Under the pieces are notes generated by a model. It was not told where the DNA came from. It did no database searches and saw nothing but the letters and a program-made list of their open reading frames with translations. Made by a program: the position numbers and the translations under genes. Shown here piece by piece: positions 19,345-28,531 of a DNA stretch of 64,000 nt. Within the stretch, counting starts at the first letter, position 1; each line of letters opens with the position of its first letter. This DNA is from Candidatus Heimdallarchaeota archaeon (GTDB taxonomy: Archaea > Asgardarchaeota > Heimdallarchaeia > JABLTI01): assembly GCA_018238155.1 (NCBI GenBank), contig JABCTZ010000003.1, positions 62,001 through 126,000 of the forward strand, read 5' to 3'.

Positions 19345-19989
19345 ATGTCCTTTATTGTTGAACGATCACATGTAATTTTCAAACATCTCATTCATGTCGG
19401 GCCCGAAGTTGATGTTGAAGCAGTTGCAGATATAGCTACTAGAAGAGATTATACAAAAACCACTAGAACAATAAACACTCCAAGAGGTCCTTTGAAAGAA
19501 TATCTTTTCCGTCCCAAAACAAATCCTCAATCCCTAATTGTCTTTTCTAGAAAAGGATTTGTAATAGATGCTCAACCTGCAGATAACGTTTTAGCTTTGT
19601 TTAGAGATGCATATGATTTTTATGAAAAAGTATTGGGTGATCAAGCATTAACTGCAACAGTTGTTATGGAACTAAATTCAAAGTTTGAAGTCTTTTCTCC
19701 CACGCCTGTCAAAGAACTATTTACCAAATTGTACAGTGAGCAAGCATTCAAATTTAGCTGGAGTGGTAAGGAACTCCGTCCAAGTGGTTTTACCCTTGCA
19801 GCCGGAACAGGAAAATTCCCAGAAGAGTCAGTGCAATTTACCATTCAACCATTTCCTAAAGATCCGGAAAGACGCCTTATTGCAGTTGTAATGTATCGTT
19901 CTACTGAATTGGATGACGCTCTCAAATTCATTGAGACTATTGATGCTGATATAATAAAAATACTAAGTAAAATTTCTAAAGTAAAATAG
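19345..19989 (+). CDS. Conserved-looking hypothetical protein
   Basis: 214 residues, soluble, mixed alpha/beta composition, no cysteines and no membrane segment. A charged N-terminal region (DIATRRDYTKTTRTINTPRG) is followed by a globular domain ending in a long helix (LDDALKFIETIDADIIKIL). I do not recognise the family. It lies between a lipid head-group transferase and a PD-(D/E)XK nuclease on the same strand with short gaps, so it could share their transcript. Confidence 0.7.
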   Translation: MSFIVERSHVIFKHLIHVGPEVDVEAVADIATRRDYTKTTRTINTPRGPLKEYLFRPKTNPQSLIVFSRKGFVIDAQPADNVLALFRDAYDFYEKVLGDQALTATVVMELNSKFEVFSPTPVKELFTKLYSEQAFKFSWSGKELRPSGFTLAAGTGKFPEESVQFTIQPFPKDPERRLIAVVMYRSTELDDALKFIETIDADIIKILSKISKVK

Positions 19990-20018
19990 TTCATTAATAT
20001 TGCAGGTTATTAATTGCT

Positions 20019-20582
20019 GTGAACAAAGTGAGTGAAGAAAAACCAGATTGGAAGGTCGCTCAAACAAAAGTTGCTGATTTTTTACAACAACATCACTTTG
20101 CAGTAAAACAAGAGGTTTCTTTGAAAAGTGGCAAACGAGTTGATGTTGTAGCCTTGAGAAAGATTTCCGGGCGTATTTTACATGTTCTTGTTGAAGTAAA
20201 GGATTGGAATAAAGTATCTAGAAAACAAGAGGCTGAATTTTGCAAACAAATTATTCGATATATTATTGAATACTCAATAGACGATGCTCGAAAACACTCC
20301 ACAAAAGATAGATGGAATTCTACCGCCAAAAATACGGTTGACCTTTTTTTGGGCATCCTTTGTTTGACTAAAGATGCGCATTTCTCCTATCGGAAAATTT
20401 CTCAACATTTTGTAGCAAAAAATGAAAATATTCTAGGCATTCCTTTCCGAGAACAACTTAGTAATAATATCAAGTTATTCGTAACTCATTTTGATTACTT
20501 GCCAAAAGTGTTCGATGAAATTGGTTTTCCTTTGTATAGAGAATCTCCACTTACAGAATGGATGACTAAAGAGCTAATGTAA
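20019..20582 (+). CDS. PD-(D/E)XK-fold nuclease-like protein
   Basis: 187 residues starting at GTG. The core motif of the restriction-endonuclease fold is visible: helix WKVAQTKVADFLQQHHF, then VDVVA supplying the Asp, then HVLVEVKDW supplying E-x-K. A Gln-rich helix (RKQEAEFCKQIIRYI) follows, as in this fold. These enzymes cut DNA in repair, recombination or restriction. No methylase is adjacent, so restriction is unlikely; the neighbouring XPD helicase and primase genes suggest a housekeeping DNA role, which is inference. Confidence 0.75.
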   Translation: MNKVSEEKPDWKVAQTKVADFLQQHHFAVKQEVSLKSGKRVDVVALRKISGRILHVLVEVKDWNKVSRKQEAEFCKQIIRYIIEYSIDDARKHSTKDRWNSTAKNTVDLFLGILCLTKDAHFSYRKISQHFVAKNENILGIPFREQLSNNIKLFVTHFDYLPKVFDEIGFPLYRESPLTEWMTKELM

Positions 20583-20665
20583 GATGCCTGTCTTTGTCAA
20601 ATCACTCCACAATATTGTAATACAAAGATTAAAAACCTTAATCATAGTATTCTCCAAAATAGAAG

Positions 20666-22615
20666 TTGGTTTCAGATAAAATGACTCCCTTAAAAATCCC
20701 CGCTGAAATTATAGACATTTTTCCATATGGTGACATTAGACCCATTCAAGATGAGCTAATCTCCACTATTTATTCTGCTCTGAAAGAAAAGAAAAACGTA
20801 GTAATAGAAGGAGCAAATGGATTAGGCAAAACAGTTGCAGCACTAACAGCGTGCATACCGATTGCACGAGAACGGGATTTGCAAATAATACATGTTTGTA
20901 GAACAAATAAACAAGCAGATCGTGTTATTTCCGAATTGAAGGAGATTGCCAAGAAAACGGATGTGAGTGGTGTTTCAATTCGTGGTAGACGGGAAATGTG
21001 CCCTCATCCCATAATAGAAAAACATGCTGATGATGCTGCTACGGCTTCAGTTTTATGTAACCAATTAAAGAAACTACGAAAATGTGAATACCACAATCGA
21101 ATGGATGAAAAATCACCTAATTTCCGTAATGTTATGAAAATTCTCGAAGAAGTGCCTTCAACAAGTACCGAAATAAATAATCTTTGTAGGGAAAATAGAT
21201 TATGCTCTTATGAACTGATTCTAAAATTAGTTGAAAAAGTTGATGTAGTCGCTGCAAGCTATCAATATCTATTCAACCCACCAATTCGCGATATTTTTCT
21301 AAGCAAAGTAGATCGTGGTATGAGTGAGTTATTACTAATTGTAGACGAATGTCATAATATTATCGATGCCTCTCTAAATATCTCTAGTGATCAACTAAGT
21401 ATTTTCTCACTACGACAAGCATTGAAAGAGATAAAAGCATTTAATCATCCACAGTTTCTAAGACTTGTCAGGGGATTAACATCAGTTCTTGAAGAAGAAC
21501 AAGTACGTTCAGATATTGAGAAAAAAGTTGATGCAAGAGCAATTTTACTTAGTCTTTCTAGAGAAATTGGAACATCCATTGATTTAGACTATGTTGATAA
21601 GTTAATCAGTGCCGGTATGAAAATACAACGTGAGTATTTATCTAGAAATAAACCTCCAAGATCATACATTCATCGTATCGGACAATTTTTGCGTAGATTT
21701 GTATTAACAAAAAGTAGAACGGAATTTCTACATTTAATTACTAGCTATCGAACACGTACGGAAGGTTGGAGCGTTAAATTTGAGGTTGTTTCTCTTGATG
21801 CACGTTTTACTACAAAGCATGTTCTTGAATATGTAGGTAATAGTGTACATATTTCAGGAACAATAGAACCAATTGATTCATATTCAAAAATAGTTGGGCT
21901 AGATAAACTTCCACTAGTCTCCAAAGTTCTTGATTCACCTTATTCAGAAAAAAATGTCCAAGGATATGTTATTGATAGAATTAGTACAAAATTAGCTGAT
22001 CGTACTCCTGAAAATTATAAAAAGATGTGTGAAATTATCGGTGAAGCAGCTAATAATACACCATCTAATTCAGGTATTTTTGCTGCTTCATATGTTGTTA
22101 TGAAAGGATTGTTGGATGCAGGTGTTGAAAGTTATCTTGACAAACCATTCTTTTACGAACAAAGAAAAATGACTTCCTCTGCTAATGATAGATTAATTGA
22201 CGAATACAAAAATCTCTCTACAAGAGGGGGAGCAGTGCTAATGGGTGTTTTAGGTGGAAGAAGCTCAGAAGGAGCTGATTTTCCCGGAAAACAAATGAAT
22301 ACTTGTATGATTGTTGGTATTCCATATGCACGACCGACAACGAGGATAGAATCGCAAATTGGTTATCTGGAAGAGCATTTTCATAGGAAAGGAAGAGAAT
22401 ATGGCTACGTCATCCCAGCGATACGTCGCGCATCTCAAGCTGCTGGTAGACCAATTCGCTCGATAAATGATCGCGGTTTAATACTTTTCTTAGATTATCG
22501 TTTCGGTCAAAGCTATACCGCGCGATTCTTACCTGCATGGTTAAGACAAAATACTCGACCACTACAATATGAACCTGGTCGAATAGCAAAAATTGCTCAA
22601 GAATTCTTCGACTAA
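20666..22615 (+). CDS. XPD/DinG-family [4Fe-4S] DNA helicase
   Basis: 649 residues (TTG start; ATG at 20681 would give five fewer). Walker A is GANGLGKT at about 49-56 and the DEAH-type box is VDECHN near 226. Cysteines between them (REMCPHP, VLCNQLKKLRKCEYH, NLCRENRLC) fit the iron-sulfur cluster domain that defines XPD. The C-terminal motor has SSEGADFPG and AAGRPIRS, matching motifs V and VI. Archaeal XPD is a 5'-3' helicase for repair or transcription-linked unwinding. Its 3' end overlaps the 3' end of priS by 4 nt, tail to tail. Confidence 0.92.
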   Translation: MVSDKMTPLKIPAEIIDIFPYGDIRPIQDELISTIYSALKEKKNVVIEGANGLGKTVAALTACIPIARERDLQIIHVCRTNKQADRVISELKEIAKKTDVSGVSIRGRREMCPHPIIEKHADDAATASVLCNQLKKLRKCEYHNRMDEKSPNFRNVMKILEEVPSTSTEINNLCRENRLCSYELILKLVEKVDVVAASYQYLFNPPIRDIFLSKVDRGMSELLLIVDECHNIIDASLNISSDQLSIFSLRQALKEIKAFNHPQFLRLVRGLTSVLEEEQVRSDIEKKVDARAILLSLSREIGTSIDLDYVDKLISAGMKIQREYLSRNKPPRSYIHRIGQFLRRFVLTKSRTEFLHLITSYRTRTEGWSVKFEVVSLDARFTTKHVLEYVGNSVHISGTIEPIDSYSKIVGLDKLPLVSKVLDSPYSEKNVQGYVIDRISTKLADRTPENYKKMCEIIGEAANNTPSNSGIFAASYVVMKGLLDAGVESYLDKPFFYEQRKMTSSANDRLIDEYKNLSTRGGAVLMGVLGGRSSEGADFPGKQMNTCMIVGIPYARPTTRIESQIGYLEEHFHRKGREYGYVIPAIRRASQAAGRPIRSINDRGLILFLDYRFGQSYTARFLPAWLRQNTRPLQYEPGRIAKIAQEFFD

Positions 22616-23628
22616 GAAAAGTACTCAAAAATAGTGGGCGCATTCTCAGGGAAGAACTTGAATATTTTCTTTATATCAACTTTACAGCAAATCTTTCCAT
22701 TTGTTCCTTGTACTCCTCCGGGAACTTTGAGTACTCGTCTAATATCTATTGATACCTTTCTATCAATGCGTGGAAAACGATATTTAATAATATGTGTGAA
22801 AATATTATCACGATTTTTTTTACTATCTAAAATGGTGTCATATGTAAAATGAAATGGTCGAGAACTATTCTTGAGATTATAACGCAATCTTTCAATTTGT
22901 TTTCCAGTAAATCTGAATGGCTCTACTCGAAGCTCTTTATCTGTTGCTCGTGTAAAGAAGGACTTAGCAATCATCTCAATAATTCGATCTCGTAAAGGTA
23001 TGACGTTCTTCAAATCTTTCTCAACAGCTTGAGTACGAGTCTCATCTTTAATTAGCGTTAAATATCTAACAATACTGTTTCGCTGTAATTGTGATAATTT
23101 ACCCCCAACTGCATCGCGAACCCAAGCATGAAAACCTCTTCTACCTGAAAAAATCCATACGATGTCCTTGAAACCGAAATCCTCTCGAAGGGATTTGTCA
23201 AGGAAAGCTGCTGCATCTTGAACTAAGGACCAACACTCAGAACAATACTGTTCTTTTCCTTGGCAACCACAAACTCGAACAAGGTCATAATCATTTATAT
23301 CTAAATCAAAACAAAACTCTCGAGATTCCCACAGGATTCTTTGTATGCTAAGCTGTTTTGATGGAGGGGTTTCGTAAACAGCACCAACATAAGAAAGTCT
23401 AATTGGATTTGTAGTCATATATCGAATCAATTCTCTTGTATCTTTGAAAGAGATGTTTCTAACAAAGATATTGCGCTCAAGTAGAAATGCAAACTCTCTT
23501 CGATAAAAAGTAGATAATCCTATTATTGATATTAAATCGCCGGGATCAAAAATCTCTTTGTAATATCTTTGGATAAGCTCTGTAGGAATTTTAGGTTGTT
23601 TTTTATCACTGTTTTTTGTTTTGGTCAT
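22612..23628 (-). CDS. priS: DNA primase catalytic small subunit PriS
   Basis: 338 residues, typical for archaeal PriS. The catalytic aspartates are D108 and D110 in FCFDLD, the zinc knuckle is C120, C122, C129 and C132, and SGRRGFHAW at 161-169 carries the conserved histidine for nucleotide binding. With PriL it makes RNA primers at replication forks. It lies 22 nt downstream of priL in the same direction, forming a two-gene operon, and its end overlaps XPD convergently. Confidence 0.96.
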   Translation of the reverse strand: MTKTKNSDKKQPKIPTELIQRYYKEIFDPGDLISIIGLSTFYRREFAFLLERNIFVRNISFKDTRELIRYMTTNPIRLSYVGAVYETPPSKQLSIQRILWESREFCFDLDINDYDLVRVCGCQGKEQYCSECWSLVQDAAAFLDKSLREDFGFKDIVWIFSGRRGFHAWVRDAVGGKLSQLQRNSIVRYLTLIKDETRTQAVEKDLKNVIPLRDRIIEMIAKSFFTRATDKELRVEPFRFTGKQIERLRYNLKNSSRPFHFTYDTILDSKKNRDNIFTHIIKYRFPRIDRKVSIDIRRVLKVPGGVQGTNGKICCKVDIKKIFKFFPENAPTIFEYFS

Positions 23629-23650
23629 TTTTCTACCTCAGAGCTACTAC

Positions 23651-24955
23651 TTATTTCTTGTTACCTTCCTTCTTAGCTTGTTCTGAAAGGTCAATTATTT
23701 TCTTTACTTTTGCTGCCCATGTGGAATAGCTAATTGGATGTACTACAGGACGACAACCTCGGTTATATCTTAAACTAAAAAGTGCAGCACATGCTTCACT
23801 AGGTTTATTGTCAACAACCTTGCTTTCCAAGAGCCGAATTGCGTTCTCTGTTTTATTTGATGGATTCTTAAATTCATTCCGAAGGCGTTTATCGATTACC
23901 TCTACTGCTTGATGCATAAAGGTGCAATAATACTCAAATTGCAATTTATTACATGCAGGAGCATTATAATCTATTTCTCCCCCTTCCATTCCGTACATAT
24001 GTCGTATGATATATCCCGGATTGCCACGTGCAAATTGTTCATACGCCATTCCAGTATTATCAACTGCATTATTATACCAAAAGTGTAACTGTTCGTCCAC
24101 AGACATTCCCAATCGTTTGAGATATAATCCAAGCTGGAATCTTTCAGTGTGGTTCAAATGTCCTTTGCTCATGATAATATTGTATAAATCTAACATACAT
24201 TGAGGAAAGATGTCTTGTCGATTGTATAGATTATAGTCTTCTAGATCGACTTTACCTTTAGCAGAAGCTACTGATTTAATTAATCGCCCTAAATCATCCT
24301 GAACTTTTTTGACTGCTTCCCGTGTCGCCGGATCCAAACGTGTGATAGTTTCTTTTATTCTTCTCCTTAACGTTTCCTCAAAGGCTATTTTCACTCCATT
24401 AGAGAAATCATTTACAGTACTGAGAACCCAACCATCACGTAAAAGAGCAGAACGAATGCTCACAATTTTAGGAACACAAGTGAAATGTAATCCCATAGCA
24501 CCTGTCCGTTTATTTCCCATTTTAAAATCTTTGAAATATTTATTGTCAATCTTGAATCGTGCCCAAAGTTCTCTTGGACCTATAACTTTGTCTTCTCCGA
24601 AGAAATACTTGGCAATGGCAACTTTTTCTTGGATTGTTTTAGCATGGAGATAGCGCCACTCGAAAAGGTCACCCTCTTGCTCAATAAGCCAACCAAAAAT
24701 GCGCGTGTTGTCTGCTGCAGCAAGTCTAAGTAATCCATGACCGGCAAATTCTTCGTAAATTTCTTGCTCGTAGCTTCCTCTGGAAGCACTATGAGAAGGA
24801 TACCAACGGACATCTTGAATAAACTTGTTAACTCGCTCTCGAGCAATTCTGGGCCAGCTTTCCATATCTATCTGAAATTTCTCTCTAGAGATAGAAACTT
24901 CATTTAAACGTTTAATCACAACCCAATCTGGAATCAAGCTGGTCTTCCTCATCAA
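23651..24955 (-). CDS. priL: DNA primase large subunit PriL, [4Fe-4S]
   Basis: 434 residues (ATG one codon in, at 24952, preceded by a TTG). Four cysteines suited to the primase iron-sulfur cluster occur in the C-terminal domain: C335, C344, C389 and C401, the last in RGCRPVVHPISYSTWA, a sequence typical of the family. PriL regulates primer initiation and length by contacting PriS. It is first in the priL-priS pair. The promoter should lie in the 62-nt gap shared with the divergent nucleotidyltransferase gene at 25018. Confidence 0.94.
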   Translation of the reverse strand: MMRKTSLIPDWVVIKRLNEVSISREKFQIDMESWPRIARERVNKFIQDVRWYPSHSASRGSYEQEIYEEFAGHGLLRLAAADNTRIFGWLIEQEGDLFEWRYLHAKTIQEKVAIAKYFFGEDKVIGPRELWARFKIDNKYFKDFKMGNKRTGAMGLHFTCVPKIVSIRSALLRDGWVLSTVNDFSNGVKIAFEETLRRRIKETITRLDPATREAVKKVQDDLGRLIKSVASAKGKVDLEDYNLYNRQDIFPQCMLDLYNIIMSKGHLNHTERFQLGLYLKRLGMSVDEQLHFWYNNAVDNTGMAYEQFARGNPGYIIRHMYGMEGGEIDYNAPACNKLQFEYYCTFMHQAVEVIDKRLRNEFKNPSNKTENAIRLLESKVVDNKPSEACAALFSLRYNRGCRPVVHPISYSTWAAKVKKIIDLSEQAKKEGNKK

Positions 24956-25017
24956 GAGAATAGAAAAGAATGTTTAATAAGTTAGCTGTCTTTTCTTTTT
25001 TTTATTGAATTAGTATT

Positions 25018-25809
25018 TTGAGTGATAGTATGAATTTTCCAAATCAAATTAAATCCAGATGTACAGAGCTAGAGGAAGAATATGATTTTACTATTCTCTT
25101 TGCTGTAGAAAGCGGCTCAAGATTATGGAGGATGGAAAGTAAAGATAGCGATTATGACGTACATCTTGTTTATTATTATCCAATTGAGAAATATCTCGAA
25201 ATTCAGAAACCTGATGATACTTTTACTTGGATGAGTAATGACAGAGTGCTAGATTTCAATGGATTTGATATTTACAAGTATGCCAAATTGCTGCTAAAAT
25301 CAAATCCTAATATGATAGATTGGACAATGAGTGATATTATCTATTTTGGAGACAAAAGCAAAATCACCGAATTTGTTGATTTCGCAAAAAAACATTACAA
25401 TCCTTTCACATTATATCATTCCTATATTGGCATTTCTAAAAACGCTCTTAAATTAATTAAGAAAGGGAAAAATCATTACAAGAAATATTTCTATGTTCTT
25501 CGCGGCATTTTGAATGCTCAATGGTTATCTGAAATGGAAACCCTACCTCCTTTTCAATTTGAAACTGTTGCAACGGAATTGGATTTGTCTCCTCAAATAA
25601 GAAATAGTATCTTACATTTACTTGAAAAGAAACGAAATGCTTCTGAAAATTCCGAAGTAAAAGAAACCCTTGATATTATTCGTCCATTTGTAGAGGAACG
25701 ACTGGAAAAGATTGAAAGTGAAACGGTGAAACTACTTAGAAGAAAACCTGATGAATGCCATTACAAAGCTTTCAATTCTACTATTCAAAAAATCATCAGT
25801 TACAAATAA
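25018..25809 (+). CDS. Predicted nucleotidyltransferase, RlaP-like (COG3541)
   Basis: 263 residues (TTG start; ATG at 25030 is an alternative). The nucleotidyltransferase core is visible in VESGSRLWRMESKDSDYDV: GSR, then the D-x-D metal site DYD. It is followed by NGFDIYKYAKLLLKSNPNMIDW, which matches the RlaP/COG3541 family. Members are predicted to transfer nucleotides to RNA or protein; none of the neighbours fixes the substrate. Divergent from priL. Confidence 0.82.
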   Translation: MSDSMNFPNQIKSRCTELEEEYDFTILFAVESGSRLWRMESKDSDYDVHLVYYYPIEKYLEIQKPDDTFTWMSNDRVLDFNGFDIYKYAKLLLKSNPNMIDWTMSDIIYFGDKSKITEFVDFAKKHYNPFTLYHSYIGISKNALKLIKKGKNHYKKYFYVLRGILNAQWLSEMETLPPFQFETVATELDLSPQIRNSILHLLEKKRNASENSEVKETLDIIRPFVEERLEKIESETVKLLRRKPDECHYKAFNSTIQKIISYK

Positions 25810-26009
25810 GACTAATTTAGTCACAGGTTTACGTTACAATACTACATTCCTTACTAATTTCTTTTTTTTTCACTTTCTTCACTTCTGTTGATTCTCACTT
25901 AGCAACCATTTCTTACTATCTTATCTCAATAATCGCCACTTATTCCTATATATAGGAATCAAGTGAGCCTTTATAATAAAAACCACTAAACTAGATTTGG
26001 TTGATAAGA

Positions 26010-26858
26010 ATGGGATACAAAAAAGTAAAAGAAAATATCTATCTTTATACCGATGAAACATTTCACGATGTAGTTGCCGGAGCAATTGAATTACCAACAA
26101 AACTAGTTATGATTGATACAGGACTAAATCTAATTGAAATCAAAGAATTTAGAGAGTGGGTGGAAAAAACTACTGGAAAGAAATTTGAGATTTTATTTCC
26201 AACACACTTTCACGGTGATCACACATATGGCAATCAAGTCTTTTCTGATTGTCGAATTATCTCTCCAAAAATCCATCTCGAGTATATGAAGATGGTAAAA
26301 GAGCTTCTTACTCCTGAAAATCTTGAAAAAGAACAAAGTCGTTTGAAAGATCCTCGTGCTTTGGAGGGGTTAGAAATTACTCTTCCAACTGAAACTTTTG
26401 AGGGGCAATTTGAAATACAAGATGGCGGTGTAAAAATTGTCATTAAGAATACAGGAGGACACACAATTGATTCCTCATATATCTATTGTCCAAATTACAA
26501 GGTTCTCTTTGCTGGAGATAATCTCTTTGTGAATTCATCTCCCTATGGTGGTCACTCAACTTGTAATCCGGAAACTTGGTTGGAAGTTTATAGAGAATTC
26601 TTAACACTTGATGCTGAAACCATTATCCCTGGTCATGGTCCTGTAGCTGATAAATCATATATTGAAAAAGAAATTTCCTTTATGGAATCTTTCAAAGAAA
26701 CTGCAAAAGAGCTTGCATCAAAAGGAGTTGCAGAAGAAGAAATATTGGAAAGTTGTTATCAGACATTTTTCCCACCAAAAGATTCAGAGGAAGATGATTC
26801 ATTTCAAAGAAACACTGTAAAAAGATGGTATGATGTTTGGATTAAAGGAGCAGAATAA
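26010..26858 (+). CDS. Metallo-beta-lactamase-fold hydrolase
   Basis: About 282 residues from ATG 26010 (an upstream in-frame TTG lies at 26001). Metal ligands are in THFHGDHT (HxHxDH), GGHT, LFAGDN and IPGHG, the complete two-metal site of the superfamily. Similarity to MBL flavoprotein-like or glyoxalase II-like hydrolases is general, so the substrate is open. It is a single gene ended by a hairpin that begins within the last codons. Confidence 0.9.
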   Translation: MGYKKVKENIYLYTDETFHDVVAGAIELPTKLVMIDTGLNLIEIKEFREWVEKTTGKKFEILFPTHFHGDHTYGNQVFSDCRIISPKIHLEYMKMVKELLTPENLEKEQSRLKDPRALEGLEITLPTETFEGQFEIQDGGVKIVIKNTGGHTIDSSYIYCPNYKVLFAGDNLFVNSSPYGGHSTCNPETWLEVYREFLTLDAETIIPGHGPVADKSYIEKEISFMESFKETAKELASKGVAEEEILESCYQTFFPPKDSEEDDSFQRNTVKRWYDVWIKGAE

Positions 26859-26871
26859 TACCTCCTTTTTT
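26844..26871 (+). terminator. Hairpin plus T-run overlapping the hydrolase stop codon
   Basis: AAAGGAG (26844-26850) pairs with CTCCTTT (26862-26868), and the T-run continues to 26871. The stem spans the stop codon of the metallo-hydrolase gene. Confidence 0.6.
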
Positions 26872-26943
26872 CATTTCGCACCCCATATGCAATTTAAACA
26901 TTCAATACGAATAATTTATTATCTTAAATGATTTTTCTATTTA

Positions 26944-27129
26944 ATGGTGTTTTTGAAAGTGCCTGTTGAAATCGATTACAAAGTTTGTGGATTCTGTTTA
27001 GGTTGTGCAACAATTTGTCCTGAGAATCTCTACTATATTGAGAATAATAAATTGGAGATTAGTGAAGGATGCACTGATTGTGGTCAATGTATTGAATGTT
27101 GCCCTGTAACAGCGATTTCTGAGGTCTAA
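26944..27129 (+). CDS. Small 2x[4Fe-4S] ferredoxin
   Basis: 61 residues. Two classic cluster motifs occur: CGFCLGCATICP (C15, C18, C21, C25) and CTDCGQCIECCP (C43, C46, C49, C53, with an extra C52). It carries low-potential electrons in the cytoplasm. The gene precedes the Tudor-like gene by 59 nt; no redox enzyme is adjacent, so its partner is unknown. Confidence 0.92.
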   Translation: MVFLKVPVEIDYKVCGFCLGCATICPENLYYIENNKLEISEGCTDCGQCIECCPVTAISEV

Positions 27130-27188
27130 TTTATTTAAATCACTTTTTGAATTATTATAATTTAAATGAAGAGCATAGGTGATATGAC

Positions 27189-27497
27189 ATGACTGTTTCC
27201 GAAGGCGATCGAGTATTAGCAAATTGGCGTCAAGATGATTATTGGTATGCTTGTACTATTCAAGAAATAGATGAATTGAATATTCAAGTAATTTATGATG
27301 AAGGCACTGTTGAAATATTAACTATTGAATATATTAGACCAATAGGAATTGAAAATGAGGATTCTATTGAAGGTCGATGGGTGGGTGGGGAAAACTATTA
27401 CCCAGGTTCTGTTCTCAAAGTCAAAGGCGAAAATGTTAAAATTGAATATCGTGATGGAAAAAAAGAATGGTTACCAATGAGTCTCGTGCGATTTTAA
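27189..27497 (+). CDS. Tandem Tudor/agenet-like domain protein
   Basis: 102 residues made of two similar five-stranded barrel-like repeats. Repeat 1 (about 5-52) reads GDRVLANWRQDDYWYACTI, IQVIYDEGTVE, then EYIRPI. Repeat 2 (about 58-102) reads IEGRWVGGENYYPGSVLKV, VKIEYRDGKKEW, then SLVRF. The pattern G-x-x-V-x-A-x-W ... WY-A-I ... V-Y-D-G ... I-P is that of Tudor, agenet and SMN-type domains, which in eukaryotes bind methylated lysine or arginine. Aromatic residues W13, Y18 and W19 could form a cage. No histone-like gene is adjacent. Ligand unknown. Confidence 0.75.
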   Translation: MTVSEGDRVLANWRQDDYWYACTIQEIDELNIQVIYDEGTVEILTIEYIRPIGIENEDSIEGRWVGGENYYPGSVLKVKGENVKIEYRDGKKEWLPMSLVRF

Positions 27498-27611
27498 TAG
27501 CTTTTGCTCCATTTATTCTCTAGCTATTTTCTCAGTACTATGCGCATATTCTTTGTATTTTAATGTAAGAAGCTGAATAATATGTATTGGTAATTCATGG
27601 AGGATTAACAA

Positions 27612-28037
27612 TTGGCTATATTAACAGCTTTAGGAATTATTGGTGTAGGTACAATTTTAGGCTCATCCGCCTTCTTCCTTTTTAGAAGGAAAACAAGAGA
27701 CCATCTTCAAAATCTCGAGCAAAAAGAGGTGTTAACTTTAACACTCCGGGGTTTACACGATGTAGATATGATTTGTGATACAGTTTCAAGGGGTAATGTA
27801 GTTATTCTCGGAGTACGAGACCTTGCACGATTGGATATGATTCGTCTCAAGCGTTCTATTCAACAATTGAAATCGTTTACAAGAACCTATGGCGGAGATA
27901 TCGTTGCTTTAGGTAAGGATTTTGTGGTTGTCGTTCCTCCAAACATGAAATTATCATTGATCAAACGACTGCTTGAAAATGAAGACTCAGATGAAATCAC
28001 TCCACCTGAACCTCCAACAGAGGTAGGAACTATATGA
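27612..28037 (+). CDS. sepF: SepF-like cell-division protein with N-terminal membrane segment
   Basis: 141 residues starting at TTG 27612, with GGAGG about 9 nt upstream. Residues 1-24 are a hydrophobic, glycine-rich membrane segment followed by FRRKTR. The rest matches the SepF fold: LRGLHDVDMICDTVSRGNVVIL, then LARLDMIRLKRSIQQLKSF, then GGDIVALGKDFVVVVPP. SepF anchors FtsZ to the membrane in archaea lacking FtsA; usually an amphipathic helix does this, so a transmembrane-like start is a variant. No ftsZ is in the window. The next gene overlaps by 4 nt. Confidence 0.8.
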   Translation: MAILTALGIIGVGTILGSSAFFLFRRKTRDHLQNLEQKEVLTLTLRGLHDVDMICDTVSRGNVVILGVRDLARLDMIRLKRSIQQLKSFTRTYGGDIVALGKDFVVVVPPNMKLSLIKRLLENEDSDEITPPEPPTEVGTI

Positions 28038-28444
28038 ATTCAATCATTGCTAATCGTATCTATAATTTAGTTGCTGCCGATCAAGCAAAAATAGCTCTAT
28101 TGAATTTACTTTCAGATGGAAAATGGCACACGAGTTTTGAGTTGGAATCTACTGCAAAAGATCAACGACCAACCATTGGTCTTGTGGGCATTTGTATAAT
28201 ACTAAAAGCATTACAAGATGCAGATGCAGAACTCTTTGAAGTATATGATAATGACTCAGGACGATTCTATCGTTTGAATCCTCAAAGAGCATCCATGGTT
28301 AAAAAAATCGTCGAGCATAAAATGAGGAACAAAAAAGAAGTACACTCTTCTTCAGCGAAAGAATTCAAGAAATTCAAAGAACGATCGCGAACCACAAGAA
28401 AAGAAGAAAAAGATTTCGATGAGGAACTAAAACAATTTTTGTAA
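28034..28444 (+). CDS. Winged-helix protein with lysine-rich tail
   Basis: 136 residues. The start overlaps the stop of the SepF-like gene in ATGA, implying translational coupling. Residues 15-85 form a plausible winged helix (KIALLNLLSDGKWHTSFELES ... GRFYRLNP); the C-terminal 45 residues are highly charged (KKEVHSSSAKEFKKFKERS). It may bind DNA or RNA or interact with the division protein. Function unknown. Confidence 0.75.
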   Translation: MNSIIANRIYNLVAADQAKIALLNLLSDGKWHTSFELESTAKDQRPTIGLVGICIILKALQDADAELFEVYDNDSGRFYRLNPQRASMVKKIVEHKMRNKKEVHSSSAKEFKKFKERSRTTRKEEKDFDEELKQFL

Positions 28445-28531
28445 CTTCTTCCTCATACTTTTATTTTTGCTACTTTTTTTTAACGAAAAAGATATGTGAG
28501 ATTAGAGTCACAAAATCATTTCGTGAAATCA

